From the NCBI GenBank assembly GCA_964016875.1, contig OZ024722.1, forward strand, positions 13,894,576 through 13,958,575: a stretch of 64,000 nucleotides of DNA, read 5' to 3'. Shown here one piece after another: positions 35,417-46,743 of this stretch (position 1 is its first letter; every line of letters starts with the position of its first letter). The position numbers and the translations under genes are program-made. The DNA comes from Fallopia convolvulus (taxonomy: Eukaryota > Streptophyta > Magnoliopsida > Caryophyllales > Polygonaceae). Under the pieces are notes generated by a model that did no database searches, was not told the origin of the DNA, and saw nothing but the letters and a program-made list of their open reading frames with translations.

Positions 35417-36880
35417 ATGTCGGACGTTCCTTCGTCCTCTGATCCTGTTTCTTCCTCTGTTTCTCCGGCGATGGATCCGACGAGTCCCTTGTATCTCCAT
35501 CCTTCTGACCATCCTGGCTTGATTCTTGTTTCTAAGCCGTTCGATGCGTCGAGCTCTTTCTGCCAAGAACAAATGGAGTTTTGCTACCGGAGTTTCTGAG
35601 CAACATGCCGTCGATCATGCTGATTCTGCTCTCTGGGAGCGTTGCAATGACATGGTGGTTGCCTGGATCTTAAATTGTTTATCTCCAAAAATTCGAAGCT
35701 CTGTCAACTTCATTGATTTCGCAAAAGACATTTGGAAAGAGTTGGAAGCTCGATTCGGTCAATTCAATGGCGCACAATTGTTCTCCCTCAAGAAAGACCT
35801 AATTTTTATGTCTCAAGGCTCCGATTCAATTGCATCTTATTACACCAAGATGAAGTCGCTCATGGATGCTGTTTGAGCCAAAATTTACCAAAGGTAGAAC
35901 CTTGGCTTAGATCGGGCCTTGATCAAATGAACTAAGAAGAATACGAACGAAGGTGTGTGTTTTATTGATGTAGAAATCAGAAGAAACAGTGTGAAAAACA
36001 GCGTCCCCCTCCCCTAAGGGTTACATAGGCTTATATAGCCCTTTAGAGTATATTCTATCTTAATCAAGGATATAATCTTATCTCTAACTAACAAATCTCG
36101 GCTTATTTCTATCTTATAATGGATAAAATCTGGAGAAGAATCTATCTTGTTACAAACATATCTCGAATCCTCTCTCCTCAAACCGACTTAGTTGATCCCG
36201 AAGATCTTCCGTAGCTCTGTATGCGTTGGAGATTCTCTGTCTATGGCTCAATGCTTCGTCACCTAAAATCTGGGTCTAACAGATGCTATTTCAAGCATTC
36301 AACGAATTCCTTCTTGTTCCTGTGGAGCTGCAAGAGAGATGCTGGAATACGAAGACAATCAGAAGCTTCTGTATTTTCTAATGGGGCTTAATGACGAGTA
36401 TGTTACTACTCGTGGCCACATTCTCATGATGACTCCTATTCCAGATCTCAACAATGCTTATAGGATCCTTCTTCAAGAAGTAAAACAACGCTCCATTCAG
36501 AGTTCTTCTCAGATAATTGCAGAATCATCTTTGATGCATGTTCAAACCAGTCAATCAGACAAATCCTCTTCCAAGAATGACAAGCGATTTTGTACCAATT
36601 GCAAAAAGACAAACCACAACATCGATCGTTGTTATTTCATCATCGGATTTCTAGATAATTACAAGAAAAACAAGAAGGCTTCTGGCAAACCTGAGAAACC
36701 TGAGAGTTCTTCATCTCAGAATTCTGGCAAGAATTTTGCTGGTCAAGCTGATTGTGGTGCCTCCGCAACTTCCAACCATAATTCTCCTGCACTTACTACT
36801 GCACAGTACAATCAACTCTTGGCTCTTATTTCAGAGAAATCTTCTTCTAAAGGCGTGTTTGATGATCAGGATTTCGCAGC
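35417..36880 (+). pseudogene. Copia 1 gag, split by a solo LTR
   Basis: It starts at the ATG at 35417 (MSDVPSSS). The Copia-type N-terminal motif LYLHPSDHPGLILVSKPFD is followed by a frame break near 35541, where a short stretch is missing, and resumes as MRRALSAKNKWSF. At 35870 a 412-bp solo LTR interrupts it. The reading resumes at 36282 in the same frame once the insert and one 5-bp duplication are discounted. The zinc knuckle CTNCKKTNHNIDRC is intact. Gag would form the particle shell. The deletion and the insertion both disable it. Confidence 0.88.
35870..36281 (-). mobile_element. Solo LTR inserted in Copia 1 gag
   Basis: A 412-bp TGTT...AACA unit is flanked by GATGC at 35865-35869 and 36282-36286. 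On the minus strand it has a TATATAAG box near 36040 and AATAAA near 35965, so it is oriented against the host element. No internal sequence is present. The family was not identified. Confidence 0.9.
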
Positions 36881-39800
36881 CTTTGCTGGTAAAACTTTTA
36901 CCACTTCTTCTCATACTTCTTGGATATTAGATACATGCGCATCTAACCATATGACTGGCAATGTATCATTACTACATGATATTACTTCTATAAATCGTGT
37001 TCTTACTGTCACATTACCAAATGGTCATGTTCTGAGTGTTAACAAATCTGGTAGAGTTCGTTTGTCTGCTAATCTAATGCTTCAGGATGTTCTATATGTT
37101 CCATCCTTCACTTGCAATCTTGTGTCTATTTCCAAGCTGGTACAAGATATGCATGCTCAGGTCATATTCTCATCTGATAAGTGTCTATTACATGACTCAG
37201 CTTCCCAGAAGAGCTTGATGATTGGTAAAGCTCATCATGGTTTATACATTGTTCAAGATCCTTCAGAAGTGATTCAATCTGTTTCTAGTTCAATTGATGA
37301 TATTGTTGTTACTCCAGATTCTGATGTTAATGTTGCTATTACATATGATGTTTTACATGCTCGATTTGGGCATTTACCTTTCTTTAAACTCAAAAACTTG
37401 ACTTATTTTGAGTTAGATGAAAACATCAAGAATAAGCCCTGTACAGTCTGTTCAAAAGCCAGAATACAAAGACTTCCTTTTCCTTCTAGTGCAATTTCTA
37501 CTTCTCAGCCTTTTCAACTCATTCATATTGATGTATGGGGTCCATATCATCAATCTACATATAATGGTTTCAAGTTTTTTCTCACTATTGTTGATGATTT
37601 TTCACACACCACTTGGGTTCATCTTCTTACAACCAAGGGTAGTGCTTTTAGCTTCATCAAATCTTTTATTACATGGGTTGAAAGACATTTTTCCTTCAAA
37701 GTACAGACCATCAGGACTGATAATGCTCTTGAGCTTGGTTCAGGCAAAACAGCAAGTGAGTTCTTAGCTTCTATAGGTGTTTCTTTACAGACCAGTTGTA
37801 CTGCCACACCACAACAGAATGGCGTGATGTTGTATTGACAACAGTTCATCTCATTAACAGATTTCCTAGTGTTGTTCTCAATCACAAATCTCCCTATGAG
37901 GTACTCTTCCACAAACCATCAGATTTTTCTCATCTTCATGTCTTTGGTTCATTATATTTTGTTGCAACCTTGAAACAAGGACGGGACAAACTAAATGCTC
38001 GAGCCAATGCTGCTATTTTTCTGGGTTACCCTTTAGGAAAAAAGGCTTACAAAGTGTTGTTATTAGACACTAAGCAAGTCCTAATTTCTAGAGACATTGT
38101 TTTCCATGAATCCATTTTTCCCTATCTTAACAAACAACCACATTCTCAATATTGGCCTCCACAACAAATTTTCATAGGCCATGTACCTTCTTCTAATATA
38201 CTTTCGCCAAACCCCATTCAACATGTCACTCCAATTAGGAGGTCCACCAGAATTTCTCAAAAACCTTCTTATCTAAATAATTACATTTGCCAAGCTTCCT
38301 CTGTTGAATCTTCTTCTTTCTGTTGCCATACTCTAACCTCTACCATTTCTTTTCCTACTCTCCTTTTTCCACAATCCATGATTCTACCCACAGAACCTTG
38401 CTCTTATAAGGAAGCTGCACAGTTTTCTGAATGGCAAGATGCCATGACAGCTGAGTTTCATGCTTTGGAGACCAATAAAACCTGGGATATTGTACCACTT
38501 CCACATGGCAAGCGTCTCATAAGCTGCAAATGGGTGTACAAAGTCAAACTTAAGAGTGATGGCACAATTGAGAGATATAAGGCTCGTCTAGTAGTGAGAG
38601 GTTTCACTCAAAAACATGGCATTGACTACACAGAAACGTTTTCTCCTGTGATAAAAATGACCACTGTTAGGAGTCTTATATGTGTTGCTGTGAAGAAAGC
38701 TTGGCACATTCATCAATTAGATGTGAACAATGCTTTTCTTCATGGTGATTTATATGAGGAAGTATACATGAAATTGCCTCAAGGTTTGCAAGTCTCAGGC
38801 AAGAATTTGGTTTGCAAATTGAACAAGAGTTTATATGGTCTCAAGCAAGCTTCACGCCAGTGGTATGCTAAACTCACACAAGCCTTGAAAGCTAAAGGGT
38901 ATGTTCAATCACCAAATGACTACTCTTTATTTCACAAAAAGTCAAACTCTTCTTCAGTATTTGTTGCAATATATGTTGATGATATATTGCTCACTGGGGA
39001 TGATGAGTTAGAAATTGCCTCTCTTAAAGCATATCTGGATGAAGTTTTCAAAATCAAGGATCTTGGTGCACTGAATTATTTTTTGGGCCTTCAGTTTACA
39101 TCAGTTTCTGGTGGTTTCTTACTAAGCCAACAAAAATTCATCAAGGAACTCATTGCTGAATATAATTGCACAGAGTTACATCCTGTGGTTATTCCTCTTG
39201 AAATCAACACTAAGTTACATCTTTCTTCAGGGACTCTACTAGATGATCCTACCAGATTTCGGAGGCTTGTTGGTCAATTAAATTTTCTTGTACACAGTAG
39301 GCCAGATTTGGCTTTTCCTGTTCAATATTTGAGTCAGTTTCTGCAGCAACCAAGGTCTTCACATATGGAGGCAGCTATTCACATTCTTAGGTACCTAAAG
39401 GGTACTATACATCAAGCCTTATTATTCAGCTCTTCCTCTGACATGAAGCTTAGAGCTTTTTGTGATGCTGACTTGGCATCATGTCCAAATACCAGAAGAT
39501 TTGTCAGTGGGTTTGTCATTTTTGTGGGTGACACTTTAATCTCATGGAAGTCAAAGAAACAACATTCTGTTTCATTGTCCTCAGCTGAAGCCGAGTATAA
39601 ATCCATGAGGAATGCTACTGCAGAGCTTGCTTGGCTTAGTAGGTTGCTTTCTGAGTTAGGGGTTCCTAATTTTACTCCGATTCCTCTTAAATGTGACAAC
39701 CAATCTGCCATTTTCATTACTCGGAATCCTGTTTTTCACGAACGAACGAAGCATATCGATTTGGATTGTCATTTTGTTCGAGAAAAGTTGCTGGAAGGTT

Positions 39801-39949
39801 TGATTCAAGTTAGTCATTTGCCCACTTCTCAGCAGCCAGCTGATCTTCTTACTAAGTCTATTCCAGGCTATAAACTTCATGAGTTCATGACCAAATTAGG
39901 CATGAAAAATCATAATCCTGCCCAATTTGAGGGGGGGGGGGGGGGATAG
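36881..39949 (+). pseudogene. Copia 1 pol: protease, integrase, RT, RNase H
   Basis: The protease motif reads WILDTCASNHMTG, with Cys where Gly is normal. The integrase has its zinc-binding region (HARFGH, CTVCSKARI) and the first two acidic residues (HIDVWGPY, RTDNALE). Just after TPQQNG a deletion with frame change near 37825 removes the third catalytic residue (Glu) and about 25 residues. The second frame starts near there (VVLTTVHLINRFPS) and runs to 39949. It contains the RT with CKWVYKVKLKSDG and YVDDILLTGDD, and the RNase H with FCDADLASCPNTRR and LSSAEAEYKSM. It would have copied and inserted the element, but the integrase lesion is decisive. Confidence 0.93.
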
Positions 39950-40130
39950 GATATAACTTAGACTTAGTGACACGTGTCAAGTACATGTGAGTTTGTTAGA
40001 GGAGTTAGTTGTTAAAACAGAGCACACGCTCCTTCTCTTTCTGTATAAGTACCACACTGGTGCAATTGTAAATATTCAATTGAATCAATACAATGAATCT
40101 GTTCATCTTTTCTCCCTTCTCAAACTAACA
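39944..40130 (+). repeat. 3' LTR of Copia 1, preceded by a 15-G tract
   Basis: It is the same length as the 5' LTR. The polypurine tract has become 15 consecutive G (39931-39945), and the first LTR base, T in the 5' copy, is G here. Confidence 0.93.
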
Positions 40131-40456
40131 GTTGTCAAACGGGTCGGCCAGGTCAGGTTTGGGTTCGATTATTTCGGGTTCGGGTTCGGGTCGTAACGGG
40201 TCACCGGTCAAATCGGGTCCGGTCATTGCGGGTTTTCGGGCGGGTCAGACCGAACTAATAAGACAAGAAAATTGGATTTTTTACAATTATTAAAATATTT
40301 TTTATTTTAAAAATAATAATCTATTATTTATATATATTTTAATAATAAAATATATTATAATTTTCAAAATATATTATATAAATTCTAAAATATAAAAAAT
40401 CGGGTCAACCCAACGTGTTTCAAGTCTATCAGGTTAGATTTATTTTGGGTTATGGT

Positions 40457-40983
40457 TAGGGCTGCACGTGGGGGCGGGGCGGGGCGGGGAATGCATTCCC
40501 CGTCCTCATCCCCGAATACTATTATGTTTCCCATCCCTGCCCCGTCCCCGTTTAATCCTCGCGGGATCGGGGCGGGGAATCCCCGTCGGTTATCGGGTTG
40601 TTAACGGGGCCCCGTTTAGTATAAAAAATAACTTAGACTTTAATTTTTTTTACAAATATCAAATTTAATAACATAAATTTTAAATTTCACTATATAATTT
40701 GTAGATATATATATATATAAGCCTTTAAATTAAAAACTACAATTATATTTAAAATCTATTTTTATTCCATGTTTTATAAAGAAAAAATAAAAAAAACATA
40801 TCGGGTATATATAACGGGGATTCGGGGGGGATAGTACATTCCCCGTCCCCGCCCCGTTTAAAATCGGGGATATGAAAATGATCCCCGTCCCCGCCTCGTT
40901 CCCCATTAAGTCGGGAAATCCTCGCCCCATTAGGGGCGGGTCCCCGCGGATCCCCGTCCCCACGGATTTTTTGTACATCCCTA
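40457..40983. mobile_element. GC-rich hAT-type MITE nested in the hAT element
   Basis: The ends are TAGGGCTGCACG and the complement of TAGGGATGTACA, flanked by perfect 8-bp duplications GTTATGGT (40449-40456 and 40984-40991). Both ends are rich in CGGGG/CCCCG runs (about 40469-40620 and 40800-40970) around an AT-rich centre. It has no coding capacity. Confidence 0.93.
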
Positions 40984-41079
40984 GTTATGGTTCAAATTTT
41001 TGGGTCTTGACCCTAAAATTTTTGGACGGTTCGGAAAGATTTTTCAGATCGGTCAGCTTTTAACAGCTCTAGTTGCAAG

Positions 41080-41622
41080 GATGAAAATATTCAAATATAC
41101 ATGATACATCTCACACTTTAAAGAGAAGAATAATTACATGTTGACGTAAAGTAATAAAAAAGAAACAAATTCCAATTTTATTACATAAATAATTTCATAA
41201 ACAATTATTGAAATTAACATCACTATTTTTCGTTAGATTCTTTTTTTAAAATTTTGAAATCGGGAATAAATCAGGAAAACAATTAGGATATTTAGACGCA
41301 TAGTACTCACTACTCAGTCAGAGCCACATTATATACGTACCCGAAGTTGCTTACTTAGCAGTTAGCACATACATATACCCTAAAATTTTGTGTTCTTTAC
41401 TTGTTTCATACTTTTTTATTTTTTAATATCGTGTTCATTGCATCATCTTCTGCGCAATCACTGTGATTTTTATACAATATTCCCTTTTTAAATTATTGTT
41501 AAAAAGCTAGATCGAAGATGTTACTTTTTGAGTTTTGTCCCAAAAACAAAAGCAGGAAAGGAAAAGAAACCCCTGCAATATGCAATTAATAAAAAATAAA
41601 TACCGTTGTATGTACCCCGTAT
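41080..41622. other. AT-rich spacer with no recognised feature
   Basis: Low-GC sequence lacking coding signal, between the hAT duplication and the SINE duplication. Confidence 0.5.
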
Positions 41623-41633
41623 TTAAGATCGAT

Positions 41634-41827
41634 GTTTTTTTTATTGAATAAGGGTTAGGGTCACCACAAGTACTATTTGAGCTCATCTAGATGATCCATT
41701 AAGGATGAGAACTGGTTACTAATCAATTCTAGAAAAGAATGGGCAAACTGTCGCACGTAAGGTTCAAAACAGTGACCTCGGGATGCTATCTCAAAGGTCT
41801 AACCGTTGAACCAAATGCCCGAATGCC
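41634..41827 (-). mobile_element. tRNA-derived SINE-like element
   Basis: It is flanked by perfect 11-bp duplications TTAAGATCGAT (41623-41633 and 41828-41838). On the minus strand it begins GGCATTCGGGCATTTGGTTC, with an A-box-like TTGGTTCAACGGTTAG and a B-box-like GTCACTGTTTTGAACC, and ends in AATAAAAAAAAC. About 194 bp with pol III boxes and an A-rich tail is the plan of plant SINEs. The boxes have decayed. Confidence 0.8.
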
Positions 41828-41838
41828 TTAAGATCGAT

Positions 41839-42257
41839 TGTAGCGTAGCTTATGCTACACAAAATGTTCTTTATTTTATAAAAAAAAAGTATATAATTAA
41901 AAATATTTAAGCCAAAAGGAAGTATTTAGTAGTTGATTCGTTACTTCTTCAACCAGCTCAGTGGACGTTCTTCTGGAATGCAAATTATCCTCATTAGTCA
42001 AGCTAAGACTAATTAATTGGCTACAGAAGTATGTGCCCCCTATGGCCTCTTCCAATCTCCCAATTATCCATGCTTAAAAGTATGTTACATTTTGTGAATT
42101 ATATAATCAACTATGTAAGATGCGAGATTTGATTTGATGCTCTTTCGCAATCAATTGTTTTAGATCATGACGTGTTAGTAAATAGATAATGAACTAGTAA
42201 TGTTCTCTGGTCAACAGAAATAGCAAAAAGTATTTAGAGAGGAAAATTTTTTATTTG
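41839..42257. other. Spacer with no recognised feature
   Basis: AT-rich sequence between the SINE and the Copia LTR remnant. No coding signal was seen. Confidence 0.4.
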
Positions 42258-43074
42258 ATCAACAAGTCGTAAAAAGAAAAATATCTACCATTGATACTTC
42301 TTCTCAGAGGATTTCAATAGTTCACTAATGTATTGAGTTTCAACGGTTACAAGACAAGTCAAGCTTCCACGTAACTTCGGCACCAACCGAAGTTCAACCA
42401 ACTAAACTTCTACAACCCTAAACATAACCCAAAACAATGAATGAACTACTAAACCGAGTAAATAAACTCTCCCTCGTGGAATCTTAACCATAACTACACG
42501 AACAATTCGCAAGCTCTCGCTTCTCTCAGTGTTTGCCGTCTTTTCTCACTTTTTTCTCACGCTCTCTAACTTTTTCTCACACTCTTTAACCCTAGCTATC
42601 CTAGACTTATTTAAAGAGCACCATCTGAATCTGATCTCAACCACAACTTGCCTTATTGTGATAATATTCCATTCAAAAGATCTCATTAAAAACGGATTGA
42701 AAGAATATAAAATCTTCCTAAATTGTCAACCGCTCGGATATGTTCCATAACCAATCAGTCTTTGATTCTTCTTCTTTCGTTGACCAAAACTTCTGGATTT
42801 GATCTTATCTTCTCACAAACAATCCATGTTCATGAGTTGTAAAATCATCTCTGCAATTGTTCGTTCGAGACTTGGTAAATTTGCCAAATGTAGAAGGCCG
42901 TGTACCTTCCTGTAGAGGCTTTTCGGATCTTCACTCATTCCCTCTATCGTTCCATCATTCTTGACGAAGTTTTTGTAGTGCTCTTGAAATACTTATATTG
43001 AACAACACATTAAATCAATAAAGTTTGTCAGTGTCAAAACTAAGAGAAACCATAGAATAATGAAGGTTCCAACA
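42258..43074 (-). repeat. 3' LTR of a SIRE-like Copia element
   Basis: On the minus strand the LTR starts TGTTGGAACCTTC at 43074, directly after a polypurine tract AAAAAGGGGAAAATT (43089-43075). That start and tract are characteristic of SIRE/Maximus Copia elements. The far end is uncertain. TGATCA at 42258-42263 is one possible terminus. No partner LTR is in the window. Confidence 0.65.
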
Positions 43075-43612
43075 ATTTTCCCCTTTTTGATGATGACAAA
43101 CTTGTACAAAAATACACATCTAGAAACCAATTGAAATATAAGACATGGAATAATTCAAGAAATTTTCAACAGGTCCCCCCTCAACGAAATCATCGTTGTT
43201 CCTACTTACTAAAAGTACCGACTCATTCCTCCTTAACAAAAGTTTCCTATGTATTTCCTTGAATAGGACACACCACTGCATTTTCCCTAACTTTCCCTTT
43301 TGACATCATCAAAAGGTTAACCAAACAAAGAAAACACAAAGCAACACATCATATTTAATTGGAACTATTACCATTCATATACATAAAGAAAATTATTGCA
43401 TATCATATTGTTTTTGATGAAGCGGTAGCAACAAAAGACAAAAACATACAAACAACCAAATCCAAAATATCCTTAAATTTTGAGAGAGGGGGTAAGCTGG
43501 TAAGGTAACGACCGGGGTTCCAATCAGAGGTTTGAGGAGGGGGATCAACAACAGCGCGTGTAGTGTCTTTCTTAGCTAGGTAGTCGATGATGACACTCAA
43601 TTGAGAGGAAAT

Positions 43613-45063
43613 CTATCGAAACCCACATAACATCTTGGCACCAACACTCCCACTAGTAGAAGAGCTCCCAACACCCTTCTGAGCAGTCTTCTTTACTATC
43701 ATTCCCTTGGAGTCGCCTTGGTACTTCATCCTCAATATGCTGCTCATGTCCAAGGGGAAACCAACCACCTCTTCCTCTGTAGGCTCATACAACTTCCTTG
43801 ATTGTAGGATTGCCTTGAAAAACTGTGGATACAACAATCCATGATTCTTTCTAGTACTCTTGTCCATATACCACATCATGATCTTCGGTAGACAAATCTT
43901 TTCCATGTTCAGAAACTTGTCCAGCAGAAGCATGTCATTAATGGTGATGGTGGTCCTTTTCTCCAGCCTAGGAACCACTACCTTGATCAAGAACTGGTTG
44001 ACAATCCGTCCAATATAGCCGAGCTCATTGGTGGAATAGGGACTCTTAGAAGCTTTTCCCAATACCCTTTGCACAACTTGATTCTTGCTCGTGGGCCAGT
44101 TACCAGAGGTGTGAACCACTCCGTAACCAGAACTAGGTAAACCCACTAGCTTGCCCATAGTTTCAATGAAGAAAGAGACATCAATGTCTCCAACATAGGT
44201 GAAACCCATGGGACCAGTGAAAAGATCAGCCAACTGATAGTGCATGAAAAAATTCGTCATAAGAGAAACGTCTACTTGAACTCTGTTGGCGCACAGTTTC
44301 TCCCAGCCTTGGAACTTCAAAATTTTCCAATACTTAGAGAGATCATGATCCTTCAGGAACTCCTCATCAATCACTAGAGGACCAACGACCCTTTTAACTC
44401 CTTTGGTCGTGGGAACATCTAGTTTCTTGTTCGTGTCCTCCTCTACTTCTAGTTCCTCCTTGGGTTCCTCTTCAGTTTCCAACCCTTTGCCTTTTTCTAC
44501 ATCAACCTCTTCCTTTTCTGATTCTTCCTCAACAGATTCAAAAGTTTCTTCATTGACCCTTTTCTTCAAGGCCAAGATGGAGGAACAAAGACTGTATTTC
44601 TTGGGCTTCACTTCAAACCTCGCCTTCTTGGGCGATGGAGTTTTATCAGAGTTGGAGATGGTGAGAATCTGAGAGACTTTAGGAACTCGCTTCATGGAAA
44701 GAGATTTAGGTTTGCTCATTGGTCTTGTGAAAGCCGGAGGAGCGGTACCCTCAACCGTTTTACCCTTTTCAGCAGTAGGGGCTTCATCTTCTTTAGGAGG
44801 TGAGTCCACCGCCTCTATTTCTGAATCACCAAGACCGTCCTTCTTGTCATCGGCTTCGGAAGGCACTTTTGTATGGGAGGGTGTGTGACGCTCTGATGGA
44901 TCTTCTTCATAGGGTTTTGGAGTCTTTTTCTTGGTGCTTGGATCGCCTTCTTCAGATTCGGCAGCCTAAGCACTGATGCGAGCAACATCCTCAAACCATG
45001 GCTGCAATTTGGACACTAGAGAGGGTGGTGTCAACTTTGCTTTCTCCAACTCAACAATTTAAA
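43613..45063 (-). pseudogene. Plant transposon protein / envelope-like ORF of the SIRE-like element
   Basis: A frame of 417 codons (44866-43613) begins in acidic, Lys/Glu-rich sequence (EEEPKEELEVEEDTNKK). It then has a globular part with VIDEEFLKDHDLSKYW, LKFQGWEKLCANRV and ELGYIGRIVNQFLIK, resembling the putative plant transposon domain also found upstream at 10894-11910. The same frame continues farther upstream to 45063 (KLTPPSLVSKLQPWFEDV) across a TAG near 44967. Beyond 45063 the sequence is unrelated, so the element is truncated there. It sits 0.5 kb before a SIRE-like 3' LTR, where envelope-like ORFs of that lineage occur. Its function is unknown. Confidence 0.6.
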
Positions 45064-46380
45064 AAAAAGTCTTAATTTATGTGTCATAATTGAATAAGGA
45101 AACAATGGAAAATTAAACTTGTAATATCACTACATAGAATTGTTGAAGTGCTTGATTATTTTGTAATGCGATTATTGAAAAAGTACCTAAGAATCGTCAA
45201 AAACACGATAGAATTCAAACTAAGCTAATTGGTCGTCGAACGCAACCATGTTTAACTATTGTTATTGACAAGATTCAGTTGGTTGTTACTCGATTTTTGT
45301 TGGTGGAACACTGGAACCACTTCCACAAAAAAAAGTGATTGTAATTAATCATTCTATTCTTTTCTATGGACTTCAATATATTAATCCACAACAAAGTATG
45401 GAATAATACATCATACAAAATTCTAGGGTTCCCTACCCTGGCCCCTTTCCCCTATTCAGTACTCAATCTTTTGAGAGAACATGAATTTAGGTCAGATTCG
45501 AAGCAATTACTCAATTTTTGCAGGATCAAGCAACAAATTTGAGACATATGTACACATAACAAGATTCAAGACTCGCAAATTAGAACTATCTTTGCATTCG
45601 GCGTACAAAAACAAGAGCCCAAACACAGCTACATGACGATCATGATACTCGATATTAGATCAATAAGTTGTATTCAAGCTCACCATACAAGTCCAATAAG
45701 ATTCTAACCCAAAATCAAATAACAATTGGTGTAATAGCTAATTAGATTATATGCTAGACAATTTATGCACAATTAATTAGTCAGTGTGTGAACGAACTCT
45801 CAACACATCCCTTAAGTGTCAACTGCCTCAATCGGTTGTCATTTGGACATAAATCCCCAAGGCTAGCAAACGTTTGCATTAGAACCGATCATTTCTTTAT
45901 TGGGCGGTTTGCCTGAACGTGCCCAAGAGATTGGCATGCCCGAAGACTCCAAGAAACGAACCCATAATAAAACTAGCTCTAACACCATGTCAAAGTTCGG
46001 CAGGCCGGTTCATGCGTGTATACATCCCCAACATATAAGCAGGTAGAGTAGCTCATGTGATCATATGCAAGGCAATTTGAACACAATTAGTCGACGGGAA
46101 AACGATCGACATAGATCCATGCATCGAGATTAACTAAATGTGACTTCAATTCTTCATGGGCTGAGATTAATCACTTCAATCTCCTCGCGCATCAATCAGT
46201 AGATTCAGTATAAAATAAAGCAAAAAGAAAAGATAAAGAACTAATTAAACCGAAAGGCTTACAAATAAGATATATAACAAGCATATAATTTTGATCGAAG
46301 AGCTAAAGCATTCCTATATAAACTATATATTTAGAGTATAACATACATACAGCTACAACATTTAATGATGATTACACTGA
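45064..46380 (-). other. Non-coding region downstream of the MIR156 hairpin
   Basis: No coding signal on either strand. On the minus strand it lies 3' of the MIR156 hairpin and may contain the rest of the primary transcript. I cannot place a 3' end. Confidence 0.4.
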
Positions 46381-46423
46381 AGAGAGGAATTAAATTAAGA
46401 TAGAGGGATCGAGAGAGAAGAAA

Positions 46424-46527
46424 GGGGGTGACAGACAGAGCAGTGAGCACAGATAGCTTCAAGCATGAGCCAGATTAATTATGCAAGAAAACCCACCATC
46501 TGTGCTCACTCTCTTCTGTCACCTCCC
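46424..46527 (-). ncRNA. MIR156: MIR156 precursor hairpin
   Basis: On the minus strand positions 46521-46502 read TGACAGAAGAGAGTGAGCAC, identical over all 20 bases to the canonical mature miR156. The opposite arm (46450-46428) reads GTGCTCACTGCTCTGTCTGT and so on, a typical miR156 star. The arms pair with one bulge and one small asymmetric loop. The stem extends through GAGCACAGAT with ATCTGTGCTC into a loop of about 50 bases. miR156 represses SPL transcription factors and holds the juvenile phase in plants. The duplex, the position of the mature strand on the 5' arm and the upstream TATA box support a functional locus. Expression is not shown. Confidence 0.95.
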
Positions 46528-46734
46528 TTAACATACAATTTCACCCGTTTCGGATCGGATCAGACTTCATTCGCCCACTTGATCGATCAGCCCTAATTCA
46601 ATTGGGAAAGTTGGGTTTGGATTGGAAACCCTAGCCAAAGCTAATCAATCATGACCTAGTAGCTATTGTTTTTGAGATTGGAAACATTTGGAAGACTTGT
46701 TGTGCTCTCCATGGGAGGCATGCTGGAAAACCCC

Positions 46735-46743
46735 TTTATATAG
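46735..46743 (-). promoter_or_regulatory. TATA box of the MIR156 gene
   Basis: The minus strand reads GTCTATATAAAGGGG here. Transcription would start about 30 bases downstream (near 46705), some 180 bases before the hairpin, a normal plant MIR gene layout. Inferred from sequence and position. Confidence 0.7.

Larger units (their letters stand above)
35182..40130 (+). mobile_element. Ty1/Copia retrotransposon 1
   Basis: Two 187-bp LTRs (35182-35368 and 39944-40130), both ending AACTAACA, flank gag-pol. The 5-bp duplication GTTGT occurs at 35177-35181 and 40131-40135. The primer site TGGTATCAGA at 35369 matches the initiator-Met type of Copia elements. I count about 6 differences between the LTRs, including the first base, so it is neither recent nor very old. 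It lies inside a hAT-type element. Gag and integrase carry deletions. Confidence 0.95.
35173..41071. mobile_element. hAT-type non-autonomous element split by two insertions
   Basis: The outer ends are TAGAGTTGTCAAA (35173 onward, interrupted after GTTGT by a Copia element and resumed at 40136) and the complement of TAGAGCTGTTAAA ending at 41071. They are flanked by identical 8-bp duplications GTTGCAAG (35165-35172 and 41072-41079), as expected for hAT. The element's own sequence is only about 0.4 kb once the Copia element and the inner MITE are subtracted. The part at 40136-40256 is GGGTTCGGG-rich, and the rest is AT-rich. No transposase is present. Confidence 0.88.

Noticed and set aside
40136..40256. 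GGGTTCGGG-rich stretch as telomeric or quadruplex-forming element
   Set aside because: It is part of the hAT-type element defined by its 8-bp duplications, and the repeats are irregular.
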